Positions 34,514-47,512 of a DNA stretch of 64,000 nt are shown here, in pieces; the first letter of the stretch is position 1, and each line of letters begins with the position of its first letter. Location of the stretch: positions 527,973 through 591,972 of the forward strand of contig JACEEZ010018170.1 in assembly GCA_016584305.1 (NCBI GenBank). The letters run 5' to 3'. The position numbers and the translations under genes are program-made. Origin of the DNA: Chionoecetes opilio. Taxonomy: Eukaryota > Arthropoda > Malacostraca > Decapoda > Majidae. The notes beneath the pieces were generated by a model, which worked only from the letters and a program-made list of their open reading frames with translations, searched no databases and had not been told where the DNA came from.

Positions 34514-34542
34514 GTGGCGACTAAAGTGTTATCTACGGTAGT
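34514..34542. repeat. End fragment of the 28724 foldback family
   Basis: GTGGCGACTAAAGTGTTATC followed by TACGGTAG matches the right terminus of 28724-28985. Confidence 0.6.
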
Positions 34543-35340
34543 ACATAGGAAGGGGTATGTGTGTGTGTAACTCCATGTGATAAAGCACCAAATTTGGCTA
34601 GGAAAAATTTGCCGGTCTCAAAAAATGACCGCGCAGTCCTCGTCCATTTTTACCGACGTGAGCCCCGTACCGCCGCGACTGCAGGTACGGCGCGGGTACG
34701 TAGTGGTCCATACCAATATATGAATACTCCTTTCCCGCCCATCTCACGGCTATTTGACTTTATTTAACCCTACCCAGAGCTTGACCTACCCCGTGCCCAC
34801 GTCCACAATGCAGGGAGGAAGGCTGGCAGTCATGCTGGCAAGCGCTGGAGGTCAAAATAAGGGCGGAATAACTTGATTTCCCTCCCGTCTTAACATGCGG
34901 CATAATCTCCCCCTCTGCCGCTTAGATCATCACTGGTTTGTTGACAGAATTTCCTGGCGATCCCGATCCGATGGTGTTTGGATTTTAATGCCTTATCAAC
35001 GACAACCCTGCTTTGGTTTATTACGACTTTATTCCTTTTGTTGCTGATGTTGATTGTTGTGTTACTGCTCGATGTTGAGTTCTTTTAACCTATTTCCTCT
35101 CTTCCTCTAAAAGGTGAACAAGACATTCCTCCCTTCCCATTGCCTGGTTACTCGTGACGTCACACCCTCTCTCCCGCCCTGTGATTGGCTGACTGCTCAT
35201 GACGGTCCTCCATCCTAGCCCTGTGATTGGCTGGGGGTCCTAGCCATGGGATAGATTTGATCTGTGGGATTTTCTATGGGTATTTCTGTGGGAGGTTTCT
35301 ATAGCTATCTGTAAGAGAGGTTTCTATAGTTATTTAAGGG

Positions 35341-36322
35341 GTTTATCTGAGGTATCAGGGCTTCTTTGGTTATTTAAGGGGTTTTAACAGTAAAATATGA
35401 AGGGTTGTCTATATCTAAGGGGTTCTAGGCTGGCTATCTAAGGGGGTTTCTATATCTAGGTAAGGGGTTTTAGGTAAGCAATGGCTATCTAAGGGGGTTT
35501 CTATTTCTATTTTTTTTTTGTACATTTTTTAGTACATTTTTTTAGTACATTATTTTAGTACATTTTTTTAGAACGTATTTGCATGGGTGGATTTTCAAGA
35601 AATAGTTTGTCCATCAGAAAAATATCTTTACTCAACGTATATAAGCTTCCTTATTTTATTTTCTATTCCTTTGACTTTTTAGTACAAAGAATAAAAGATA
35701 GTGGAAATTTCTCTAGGAGACATACCAACTATGTCTCGCAGACAAAACAAAAAAAACCTCTGTCCCGTGTAAGTGAAAGTACAGATCCTGTGCCTGCTTG
35801 CCTTGCCCCCTCAGGGAAAGTGTGTGGGCTGTGTATCACAAAGGTGGTCACTGGTAATGCAGTTTTCCTGTAATGCTTATTGAATTTGTTACCTAACCAC
35901 TTTTTATTGATTACATGACATGTTCTAAATGAAATGTTTTGTACTTTCAGGAAGCAACGTCAAGAAAGCCAAGTTCTTTCTGGCAAAAGCAGCAATCAGG
36001 GCCTGTACGATGTTGAATCCACCTTTGTTATGAAGGACAAATGGCTTAGGCATTATTGATGGATGAAAAGAATTACATATCTTTAAAAATGCTGTATAAA
36101 GTTTCTTCATCAGTAGCCCAAAAGTAATATATTTTGTTATTTGCCTCAGTTGTTTTTCTTTTCTTGTTGTTTGAAATTGGCCACTAGTGTTAATTTAAAA
36201 TATTACTCATGAATGATGTATACAATAACATGATTATACATAAATAGTGCCCCCCATATTTACCTGTGCCCCGTGATTGATCGTGATTGCCTTCTTAATT
36301 AATTGAAGCTGAACCTGCCAGT
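35341..36322 (+). repeat. Left copy of a ~1 kb segment duplicated across a gap
   Basis: Almost the same sequence as 36569-37534, the two separated by a CT tract and a single N. It contains an exon-like stretch after TTGTACTTTCAG (from about 35951). In the right copy that stretch reads in one frame as GSNVKKAKFFLAKAAIKGL and then YDVESTF, with LKDNGLGFIDG and stop following. In this copy indels break that frame. A second open stretch at 35690-35873 includes CLAPSGKVCGLCITK. I do not recognise the protein. Confidence 0.7.
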
Positions 36323-36437
36323 GATTCATAATAGGTATGGATGACAAAAAATATTGACACAGATCAGCTTTTATGACCTCGTAGGGTGACCTCTGAGGGT
36401 AACAGCACGTGACCAAGACCCTTGTGTGAATTGCAAA

Positions 36438-36439
<2 letters not shown>

Positions 36440-36486
<47 letters not shown>

Positions 36487-36567
36487 CTCTCTCCTCTCTC
36501 TCCCTCTCCTTCCTCCCCTCTCTCTCTCTCTCCTCTCTCTCTTCTCTCTCCTCTCTCTCCCTCTCTC
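36440..36567. repeat. (CT)n tract ending at an assembly N
   Basis: CT-rich run ending in the only N of the window (36568). Confidence 0.95.
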
Positions 36568-36568
36568 N

Positions 36569-37534
36569 GTTTTTTTATCTGGGGGTATCAGGTTTTTTGG
36601 GTTATTTAAGGGTTTTAACAGTAAAATAAAAGGGTTTCATATCAAAGGGGTTCAGCTGGTATCAAAGGGGGTTTTTCTATTCTAGGTAAGGGGTTTTAGG
36701 TAGCAATGGCTATCTAAGGGGTTTCTATTTCTATTTTTTTTTTGTACATTTTTTAGTACATTTTTTTAGTACATTATTTTAGTACATTTTTTAGAACGTA
36801 TTGCATGGGTGGTTTTTCAAGAAATAGTTTGTCCATCAGAAAAATATCTTTACTCAACGTATATAAGCTTCCTTATTTTATTTTTATTCCTTTGACTTTT
36901 TAGTACAAAGAATAAAAGATAGTGGAAATTTCTCTAGGAGACATACCAACTATGTCTCGCAGACAAAACAAAAAAAACCTCTGTCCCGTGTAAGTGAAAG
37001 TACAGATCCTGTGCCTGCTTGCCTTGCCCCCTCAGGGAAAGTGTGTGGCTGTGTATCACAAAGGTGGTCACTGGTAATGCAGTTTTCCTGTAATGCTTAT
37101 TGAATTTGTTACCTAACCACTTTTTATTGATTACATGACATGTTCTAAATGAAATGTTTTGTACTTTCAGGAAGCAACGTCAAGAAAGCCAAGTTCTTTC
37201 TGGCAAAAGCAGCAATCAAGGGCCTGTACGATGTTGAATCCACCTTTGTTTTGAAGGACAATGGCTTAGGCTTTATTGATGGATGAAAGAATTACATATC
37301 TTTAAAATGCTGTATAAAGTTCTTCATCAGTAGCCCAAAAGTAATATATTTGTTATTTGCCTCAGTTGTTTTTCTTTTCTTGTTGTTTGAAATTGGCCAC
37401 TAGTGTTAATTTAAATATTACTCATGAATGATGTATACAATAACATGATTATACATAAATAGTGCCCCCCATATTTACCTGTGCCCCGTGATTGATCGTG
37501 ATTGCCTTCTTAATTAATTGAAGCTGAACCTGCA
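36569..37534 (+). repeat. Right copy of the duplicated ~1 kb segment
   Basis: Matches 35341-36322. Differences are mostly one-base losses in homopolymers (for example GTATTTGC versus GTATTGC), the signature of uncorrected long reads or a collapsed haplotype edge. The exon-like frame after TTGTACTTTCAG is intact here and ends in LKDNGLGFIDG and stop at about 37284. Confidence 0.7.
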
Positions 37535-37660
37535 CAAGTGGATTTTCATAATTTTAGGGGTTATAGGATGACAAGACTTGTGTGAACAAAATTTTTTTTC
37601 ACCGCTTTTTCCTCGTCTGACCTCTGATACACACGTGACACAGACCTCTCTCTATTGCTA

Positions 37661-37663
<3 letters not shown>

Positions 37664-37699
<36 letters not shown>

Positions 37700-37743
37700 C
37701 TCTCTCTCTCTCTCTCTCTCTCTCCTCTCTCTTCTCTCTCTCT

Positions 37744-37797
<54 letters not shown>
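37664..37797. repeat. (CT)n tract
   Basis: Long interrupted CT run followed by an A-rich run. Confidence 0.95.
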
Positions 37798-37801
<4 letters not shown>

Positions 37802-39550
37802 AAAAAATTTAAAAAAAAAAAAAAAAAAATTTGGGTCGCTTGTTGTTGAAGCGAAGAGAGAGGACGTGTGTGAAAGAGCTCCAGGACTCCCACGGTTTTT
37901 CTGCGAGGATTTCTTTGAGTAACTATTGCAAGTAAGATAAACAAGATGATTAAGAATGCGTGTGGTGTATGCAAGAGGGTGGTAGCCTACCTGACGGTGT
38001 AGGGTATTTTAGTTCTAATTGAATCTCAGTTACTTCTAGTTTGTAGCTCTACACGAGCTAAATTGGGCTCACCCCTTTCTTTATATATATCTCCTCTTAC
38101 GGGACTGGCAACTAAGCGGGTTTGTTTTTAAACCATTTTTTTGGTGTTGTCCAGTTTTTGATGTAAAAAAAAAAAAAAAAAAAAGTTGAAGAGTTTGATG
38201 TTTTCACAGTTCTTTGTGGGGCATTTCTATTTTAGAACAGTTTAATGGATGTTTGAAAACGAGAAACTTGTCCCTTTTGTACCATGCCGATGTAAAAGAA
38301 ATGAAAAATGAAGTTGTAAGGAAGAAATACGTAAAATCGAGCGAAAGGAAGATTGATGAATAACAGAAAGGAGACACGTAAGGAGCCATAAGACTTCATG
38401 CCTGAGAACAAATTTAGGACAGCTCAGACCACATCCAGCCTGGAGAAGACAGGAAGAGACGAGGTGCAGATAACCATAGAAAGGATAACCAACAAGGAAG
38501 ATAATCGGCCAGGTAGTGATTAAGGGACAAAAAAACCAGACAGGATAATGCAGATGTGATGAGGGCCCAATACGCATTATTGGGGACAGTATGATGAGGT
38601 ATGCACCGAAGCAGGTCAAGTGCTCCTTCCGAGGGAGTGGCTGCACCGCTCTGGGAGGAGCCAAGATTCAGCAAGTCAAGAAAAGAGTACAGAGAGACTG
38701 CAAGGACTTTGAAGATGGAATGCTGGTCATCCAAGGTGGAGGGAATGACTTGGAAAACGTAGGATGCGAAGAGACGGTGAAGGAAGTGGTGGAGGCAGTG
38801 AAGGCTGTGGAGGGCAAGCAGATGTGCGTGGCAGTGGTGGGTGTACTGCGGGGACCCCGTGAAAACACCCAGTACGAGAAGTCGCGAACCTAAAAAAAGA
38901 AACGAACAAGAGGATCTTTGAAGAAGTGCTGAAGTTGAAGATGGAGTGGCTGAGAGAGAAGAAAGGAAACGTGAGCTTCTTGGACTTGGACGGACCCCTG
39001 AAGGAGGACCGTTTTTACGACAGTGATGGAGTCCACCTAACTGAGGCCGGGTATGAAAGTATGGGAAGGCGACTGCGGGAGTGGGTGAGAGCCAGGTCAA
39101 CGTGCAGCGTGGACATGGCTTGATGTGGAGGACAGAAAAAAGACTCAGAAAGAGGAAGAGAAGACACCACCGAGGCAAAAAGAATTTGCTATGGGAATTT
39201 TGGGTTGTGTGGAAATTGAAGTTGGGACGTTGGGAAGTATGAGGATTTATGAGGAAAATGAAAAAAAGGAAAATTTTGGAAGGGTTGCTGCTCTTTAAAA
39301 GGAAGGAAACCCCAAAGTAGAGGAGATGATGTGGAAAGGGCCGGAAAAGGGGAACTAGGGGGGGGTTGCCCTTTCCCCCTTTGGAAAGGGAAAAATAAAT
39401 AAAATAGATTTAAAAATATAATTAATATTTTAAAAATAATTATAATAAATTATATATTTTTATAATATATATTATATTATATATATAATATATATATATA
39501 TTATAATAAAATATATATTTTAATATTATATATATATATATATATTTTAT

Positions 39551-40597
39551 ATACACAGCGCGCCAAAGCATTGTTCGCGACATCATAACCCAGCGCTTCC
39601 ATACGGAATTCAGAAAATGTACTCTATGGCAGCCTACTGACTTCCGAGAGAGATATCTTACATATGGCAGCTTGTTTAAGGCACGGGGAGTCCATCAAGA
39701 CCGTTGAGGGAAAGTTCAGATGCCACTTGTCAATTATAAACGAAGCATTTAAAAAAGTATCGCCTTCCTTCCCCGCGAGTAATTTGAAACAGACGCGCAT
39801 TTGGTATTTGCTATCATTATTTGCATAATGATGGCAAGAAAGACCTAACAAAGGGAGCAATTAAGTTTTTGTATCTCTACACAAGGCAAGAGGCCAGTGG
39901 AAGAAATATCAAGGATTGTGGATGTTACGAAAGATGTGTGCATAAGTGGGTGGAGAGTTTCGGGGTGGCACGGCGGGGTAGCGACAGCCGCGACACCAGA
40001 ACATTAAAAGTGGCCAGGGCGAGGATGTAAAACCTCAGCAAGCCCCCTAAATGTCATGAAACGTCAAGTGGATGCCATCCTCAATTAAGAGCAAGAAAGA
40101 TATTGCGATTGACTTTTACATCCTCGCCCTGGCCATTTTATAATGTTCTGGTTGTCGGGGCTGTCGCTACCCCCCCGTGCCACCCCGAAACTCTCCACCC
40201 ACTTAGGGCACACATCTCTCGTAACATCCACAATCCTTGATATTTCTTCCACTGGCCTCTCTGCCTTGTGTAGAGATACAATAACTTTAATTTGCTCCTT
40301 TGTTTGGGCTTTCTTGCCACTATTATGCAAAAAATGATAGCTATACCAATGGCGTCTGTTCAAATTACTCGCGGGAAGGAAAAGGGGATACTTTTAAATG
40401 CTTCGTTTTTAATTGACAAGTGGCATCTGAACATTCCTCAACGGTCTTGATGGACTGCCCGTGCCTTAAACAAGCTGTCATATGTAAGATATCTCTCTCG
40501 GAAGGGCAGTAGGCTGCCATAGAGTACATTTTCTGAATTCCCGTATGGAAGCGCTGTGTTATGATGTCGCGAACAATGCTTTGGCGCGCTGTGTATA
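39551..40597. mobile_element. Tc1-like foldback: two transposon 5' halves inverted
   Basis: A palindrome of about 1.05 kb with TACACAGCGCGCCAAAGCAT at the left and its inverse at the right, set in TA-rich sequence. Arms are about 480 bp and the unpaired centre is about 85 bp (40030-40115). Each arm encodes the N-terminal helix-turn-helix start of a Tc1-type transposase. The - strand arm has TKEQIKVIVSLHKAERPVEE and ISRIVDVTRDV; the + strand arm is a frameshifted version. The catalytic domain is absent, so it cannot move itself. Confidence 0.82.
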
Positions 40598-40645
40598 TAA
40601 TTTATATATATATATAATATATATAATATTATATATATAAATATA

Positions 40646-40687
<42 letters not shown>

Positions 40688-43600
40688 TATTATATATACT
40701 GTCCCATATATATTGCCCCCCCCTTTTCAATTTTCTGGGTACGCCACTGGCCATGAGTGAGGATGTGCTTGCTGTCAGAGTAGAATGCTTGGGTCAGCAC
40801 GACAAGCGAAAAAAGTTTATAGCGATTGTGGTGTACATGACAGTTGAAGGTGATAGAGCAGCGAGAGAGAACAGAATGAAGTTACAACATTCTGAAGAAG
40901 GTCGTTAGAGACCATGCCGGGGGGAGGAAAGGGGGATATGAATGCACATCTGGGGAGCTAGGAGGGGCGAATAAATCAAAATGGTGAAATGCTTGCGAAT
41001 TTAAGATGAGTTGGAATTAGAAAACTTGAATGAGACTGTGGCAGAGGGTCGCGTGACGTGGAATGCAAGGAATCAAGAGTCTGCAATTGACTATGTGTTG
41101 GTGAATGGGAAAATGCGCGAGAATGTTGCCCGAATGTGGATAGACGAAGATGGAATAATTGATATTGTGTCTGACCACAATATGCTTGTGGTGGACTGTA
41201 TGATGTGGAGTAAAAGTGAGCCAAGAGAAAAGTCGGTGAAAAACCCAAATGGAGGTTGAGAGAGCAAACTGCGAAGATTTCAGGTGTGTCTGAGTGAGAT
41301 GTGGGACAGAGAAAGCGTACAGGAGGTGAATGGGGTAAATGAGAGACAAATGGAAAATGTGAGGAGGCTGCACTGAGAAAATAGGGTTTATTAGAAAAAA
41401 TGGTAGAAAGAGAATGAATAAACCATGGTGGAATGAGGGTATTAGAGGGGCAAGGAAGGAGCAAAAAAGGCTAAACAGGCAATGTAGAGGGTAAAGAAAA
41501 GGAGGCAAGATAGTGAAGAAGCGGAGAATGAAATACCAGAATGCTGGACAGAATATGTCAAACGGGCAGCGACTGACAGAACGAAAGATAAGAGATGCGA
41601 AAGTTAGTGGAGAGGAGCAAGATCCAACCCCTGAAAGAGAAAGGACTTGAAGGTGGGCGTGAGTGGTACAGATTCATGAGAGGTGAAAAGATGTCTGGTA
41701 GGAAGATGGTAAAAGTATTGAAAGTAAATGATGAGTGCGTAACAGATGAAACAAAAAATCAAAGAGGCTATAAAGAACTTTTGGGAAGACATTGGAGGCG
41801 TGGGTGAAATTTTTGACGTAAGACCAGAATGTAAAACGTTGGAAAGAAAAAGATGGGGAAGAGTTGAATGAAGGGATTGGGCGGGATGAAGTAGAGAAGT
41901 GTGTAAGGAGGCAAAATAATGAAAAAGCAGCAGGCCGGATGAAATACCGTATGAGATGTACAAGAATGGAGGTGAGGTGGTGATTGACAGAATGACTGAC
42001 CTTTTTAACCGTGTGTGGGAAGAAGAAAGGTGCCTAGCAAATGGAATTGAATGTAGAGTGACTCTGTTGCATAAAGGAGGATACAAGAGTAAGAGTGAAT
42101 TGAAGAACTACAGACCAATTCCCCTAATGAATACAGTGGGAAAAAGTTTTCAGTGCAGTTTTGAACGAAAGGTTGTGCAAATGGGTGGAGGAACTAGAGT
42201 TTTGGGTGAGGAACAAAATGGTTTTCGAGGGATAGGAAAGCAGAGGACAACATGTTTGTGGGAATGAACTAATTGAAAAGAATAAAGGGAGGGAAAGACA
42301 CTGTACCTTGGGTTCTTAGACATTGAGAAAGCCTATGATAGAGTAAACAGATAAATGTTGTGCAAGGTTTGGAAAAGGTTGGGTTAGTAAAAAGATAGTG
42401 AACATAGTGAGGAGCATGTATGAAGAACACTAGAGCAACATATAAGCTAGGTAATATAGAAACAGAATGGGTGAGGAGTGAGAGAGGTGTTAGGCAAGAT
42501 GTATTCTACCCCAATCTTGTTTAGTATGCATACTGAGAACTGGCAGTAAGGATGAGAAGTATGGATGCAGGAGTGAGAGTAGGGAGTGACAAAATAAGTT
42601 TGTTAAGTATGCAGAGGGACATGGTAGTTATGAGTGAGTCGGCGAGGAACTCCAGAGCCTGTTAGAAGGGTGAATGAGTATGGGAGAGACTTTGGAGTAA
42701 GATTTAGCAGTGAGAAAAATAAAAGGGGATGATAGTAAAAAAGATCAAAAGGATGAGAGAAACGCTACATGGGGAACTGGGAGAGAATGAATTAGAGCAA
42801 ACTTGTGAATACAAGTACCTAGGGATGTGCATGAGTTCCAATGGATGTGAAAAAACAAAGGTGAAAAGATCAGCCAGGAAATCAGTGGGTTGGTCGACTT
42901 GGAAGTGTTGCAAGGATGAGGGCAAGCAAATATGATGATTGAGGAAGTGTGGGAAAAGTGTAGCTGTCCCAAGCATTAGTATGGTATGGAGGTGATTGCA
43001 TGGAATGAGAGTGAAATAGAGAAATTGGAAGTGGGACAAAATAGAGTAGCAAGAATGGCATTGAATGCACCCAGGTATACAGCGACTGAAGGTTTGAGAG
43101 GTGACATGGGATGGAGCACGTTTAGAGAAAGACATACGAAAGCGACACTTAGGTATAAAGTCAGACTGGAAAAGAATGGAGGACACAAGATTTGGGACGA
43201 AAAGTTTACTTGTGGGTGAATGCAGCAGTAAATGGGGGAAGCGATGCCAAAAATTGGTAGATAAAAGTGGATTGCGATTTTGGTGGATGTACCAACTGAT
43301 AGATGGAAGACCGAATGTTGTTGAATGGAAGATGATGAATGGTGATGGAAAAGGCCTTGAATGGGGTGTAAGAAAGTGGAAAACTGAGATCGATAAAAGT
43401 AGGGGAAATATGTGGGGCTGAGTAAGTGGAAGAATGAGATGGAGCAAAAGAAAACACTAGAATGGTATATAAGGAGAAAGAGGCAACCAGCGTATGAAAT
43501 TGTGTATGATGGAACCCTGGGTGGCGACCTTCTCTTCCAAGCGGACACAGTGTATGTATGTGAATGCAAGGAACTATAGATGGTCTGAGTCCCGCAGCAA

Positions 43601-43786
43601 AGTGTGCCACATGTGTGTCATCATTGTCATGGGTGAGGATGAAACAGTGGAACATGTGATACTAGAATGTGAGAAGTATAACGGGGAGAGAATGGAAATG
43701 ATGCGTGTGGTTTTGACTGAAATGGGTTGTGACATGAATGAGGTGGTTGGAAGGACAGGAAGAGAATGGATGTTATTGCTGCTGGG

Positions 43787-44495
43787 CAGTGGTGGGCGCC
43801 GTTAATCAAAAAGTTAACTTCCTTAACCGTTAATCCGTTATCCAAAAAATTAACTTCGATAACCGTTAATCAGTTAATTCTTTAAAAATGTAACGGAAGT
43901 TATCGATAAAACCCTTAACGTTTAAAAATTTTTTCTAGAAAAAAAGAAAAAAAAATCAGTTCTTGCTCTAAAACCACCTAAAAACACCTTTGAAAAGTGC
44001 CAAAACTGTAAAATCAGCATTTATGGGGTTTTTTAAGGGCTTTAGAACCCAAAAAACTATAGTTTTTTTTTGCTTTAGAGTTAAAAACAAAAGGCAGATT
44101 TTATAGTTTTAACTTTAAAAAAAAACTAAAATAGGCAGATTTCATAGTTTTGGCCCTGTTTTAGGTTTTTAAAGGCTTTTAGAGCCAGAAAAGGGTGAAA
44201 AAACCTTAAATGAAACACAATATTAGTATTAAACAAAATAAAATTATTGATAAAGTGGCCGAAATAATCAATACATCTGTATTGAAAATCTGTAAATAAT
44301 AGAAACTTTTAAACGTTTACCGGTTTTTATGAAATTTTTGGGTTAGCGGACTTGAGTTAACGGAAGTTAAATGTAACGGAAGTTAATTAGTCCGATAATG
44401 ATTTCCAAAGTTAACTTAAAAGTTAAATCGTTAACGAAAATGTTAACTTCGTTAATTAACGATCAACGGATTAACGGTTCCGGTGCCCACCTTTG
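43787..44495. mobile_element. hAT-like non-autonomous element, 709 bp, inside the LINE
   Basis: Ends CAGTGGTGGGCGCCGTTAAT and the inverse of CAAAGGTGGGCACCGG. Perfect 8-bp duplication CTGCTGGG at 43779-43786 and 44496-44503. The LINE reading frame resumes directly after the second duplication. The interior is rich in GTTAAC-type motifs. Confidence 0.9.
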
Positions 44496-44864
44496 CTGCT
44501 GGGACTATGTGGTGAGACAAGAGGACGGATGATTGAGGCAGTGAAAGAGTTTTTGGAAAGAATGTGGTGTATGAGAAATAGACAATAGAACTGCATGCTT
44601 GTATGTAGTTTTTGTTTTGTTCTGTTTCCTTTTTGTGTTTTCTTTACAGGAGCAGCCGGTTTAAAGGCCTGGCCTATGAAGAAAAGGCCACCTGTAACAT
44701 CAAGATCAAGATCTCTCTCTCTCTCTCTCTTTTTTTTTTTCTTTCTTGGTACAATGCTCGGTCATCTGTCAGCAATGTTATACGTGGTAATGTGTTACGT
44801 AAGTTTCAGATAAAAAATGAAGGGATAGGCGTCTCTAATCTCCTTGTAACAAAGTGGAGGATGT

Positions 44865-46038
<1,174 letters not shown>

Positions 46039-46952
46039 GCGAATTTTGGTGAAGAAGCCGTAAGAAGCCGGCTTCTTGCAGCTTGCGTTTTCTGTTATGG
46101 CGGGACACTTTTAAGAAGCCGGCTTCTTACGGATTGGCCCAGCTGGTCAAGCCGTAAGAAGCCATAAGAAGCGAGAGCCAGGGCTCGCTTACCACGGATT
46201 CTTCCCGCTTGTTGCCGTGACGTCAGAGATAACAACAAATATGGCGGGGAGGGCAGAGATTCTGACACAGTGAGTATCGTCGTAGAAATACTGTAATTAC
46301 AGATAACAGGACACAAGTAAACACATAGATGTACATTCAGAAGCATGCACTTACCTTAAGACCACGAACAAGAATATACAAGGTTAATGACACGACAGGA
46401 CAACTTTAAAACTGGTGAAAGAATGATCATGTCTTATCAGGCTGACGATAGGGCCTAGCTGCGACGTAGTAGTTTTTGCTGAATTTCGCTGATAATATGG
46501 CACAAATTAGCCTGATTTGTACATTTAGTAGCACGGGCTTAACTTTCGGACCACACTAATAGAGATAAAATGGAATGACATGGTGATAGGAGAACGTCGA
46601 TCGTCTGGTGAAATAACTTTCTCTAGTCTTTAACCATAAGACCAGACGTTGTTTTTCTAATTTTACTAATTATGCAATCAAAACCAGACCGGAAACGTTT
46701 TCGCTGATTCATTATGCTCCAATTTTGGTTCTTAGAGATCTCTCACACTTGTTGAGAACGTGAAAATGTTGGAACTCTCGCCGACGGAGACGAGAGTACC
46801 ATAAACCTTCACCATCATCCGAATTCCACCACAAAACATTGCAAGACATCTTAAGTATGCATTACATTACTGTTGACGGACATGAACAATATTAATGTGT
46901 AGGTAGAGGTGCTGATAGGTATTGTGGAAATGACTAGCATTGCGTTGAGGGA

Positions 46953-47512
46953 AAATCTTAAGAACAAGGGCTCCACGGTAAGCTGACCCAAATGTTGGCT
47001 CTATGTGTTATACTTACTGTCCTTAACACATCTGTTTAGATTTTAATGAGTGCCGATCCTTACTTTGCCTACATGGCCGATATTAAATTTCAGGTTCTTG
47101 AGAAAAACTAAGTCCAGTAGGGTTAGGTTAGGTCAGGTCAGGTTAGGTTAGGTTAGTGCACAGCCCGATGGGCTCGAGGGGGGGTGCTAGGTTAGGTCTG
47201 TAGAGTTTTGTCATCTTTAGAATAAAGGCTCAACCTCCTATCTTCTTCTTCTTCTTCTTATAGACAACAAGCTTGGGGACATGGTGGAAACCGGGGTTTT
47301 TGGGTGGGGGAGCACACATATAAGGGAAATATGGCCCTGATAAAGTCTATGAACTATGGAAATTTCCCTAGTTTATGGATTTTTTTGTGGGGGCCATATT
47401 TCCCTTATGTGTGTGCTCCCCCACCCAAAAACCCCAGTTTCCACCATGTCCCCAAGCTTGTTGGCTATAAGAAGAAGATAGGGGGTGGAGCCCTTGTTCT
47501 TAAGATTTACCA
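46953..47512. mobile_element. Foldback element with an insertion in its left arm
   Basis: Outer arms AAATCTTAAGAACAAGGGCT (46952-46972) and its inverse near 47490-47511. Inner arms of about 105 bp (CAACAAGCTTGGGGACATGG ... CATATAAGGGAAATATGG) are inverted around about 47355. About 250 bp of unrelated sequence (46978-47228) separates the outer from the inner left arm. CTTCTTCTT and AAGAAGAAG sit symmetrically. Confidence 0.75.
47120..47156 (+). repeat. Interstitial (TTAGG)n-like repeat
   Basis: About seven units of GGTTA/GGTCA in tandem. TTAGG is the arthropod telomere repeat; this is a short interstitial version with TCAGG variants. Confidence 0.7.

Larger units (their letters stand above)
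33493..35340. other. Intergenic, repeats only
   Basis: Contains an (ACT)n tract (33559-33620), a (GGGA)n-type purine tract (33710-33870), the MITE at 34108-34442 and a foldback end fragment at 34514-34542. No recognised gene. Confidence 0.5.
38410..44586 (+). mobile_element. Decayed non-LTR retrotransposon with SGNH-hydrolase domain
   Basis: The 5' part (38590-39123) encodes an SGNH/GDSL-esterase-like domain: a MLVIQGGGNDLENV block (GxND) and DGVHLTEAGYESMGRRL, the closing D-x-x-H block. The endonuclease part (about 40760-41260) includes IDYVLVNGKMRENV and SDHNMLVVDC. The reverse transcriptase follows: NYRPIPLMNTVGK, EEQNGFRGIGKQRTT and FLDIEKAYDRVNR. The catalytic YADD block near 42600 is disrupted, and EYKYLGMCMSSNG comes later. 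The C-terminus has a VCHMC ... VEHVILEC zinc-knuckle pattern (about 43600-43670). Many stops and frameshifts, so inactive. A Tc1-like foldback (39551-40597) and a hAT-like element (43787-44495) are inserted in it. Confidence 0.85.

Noticed and set aside
38242..39178. 254-codon and 140-codon - strand frames
   Set aside because: Antisense to the LINE SGNH domain; hydrophobic composition is explained by complementing its codons.
40976..43655. Multiple 150-250 codon - strand frames
   Set aside because: Antisense shadows of the LINE endonuclease and reverse transcriptase; no family motif.
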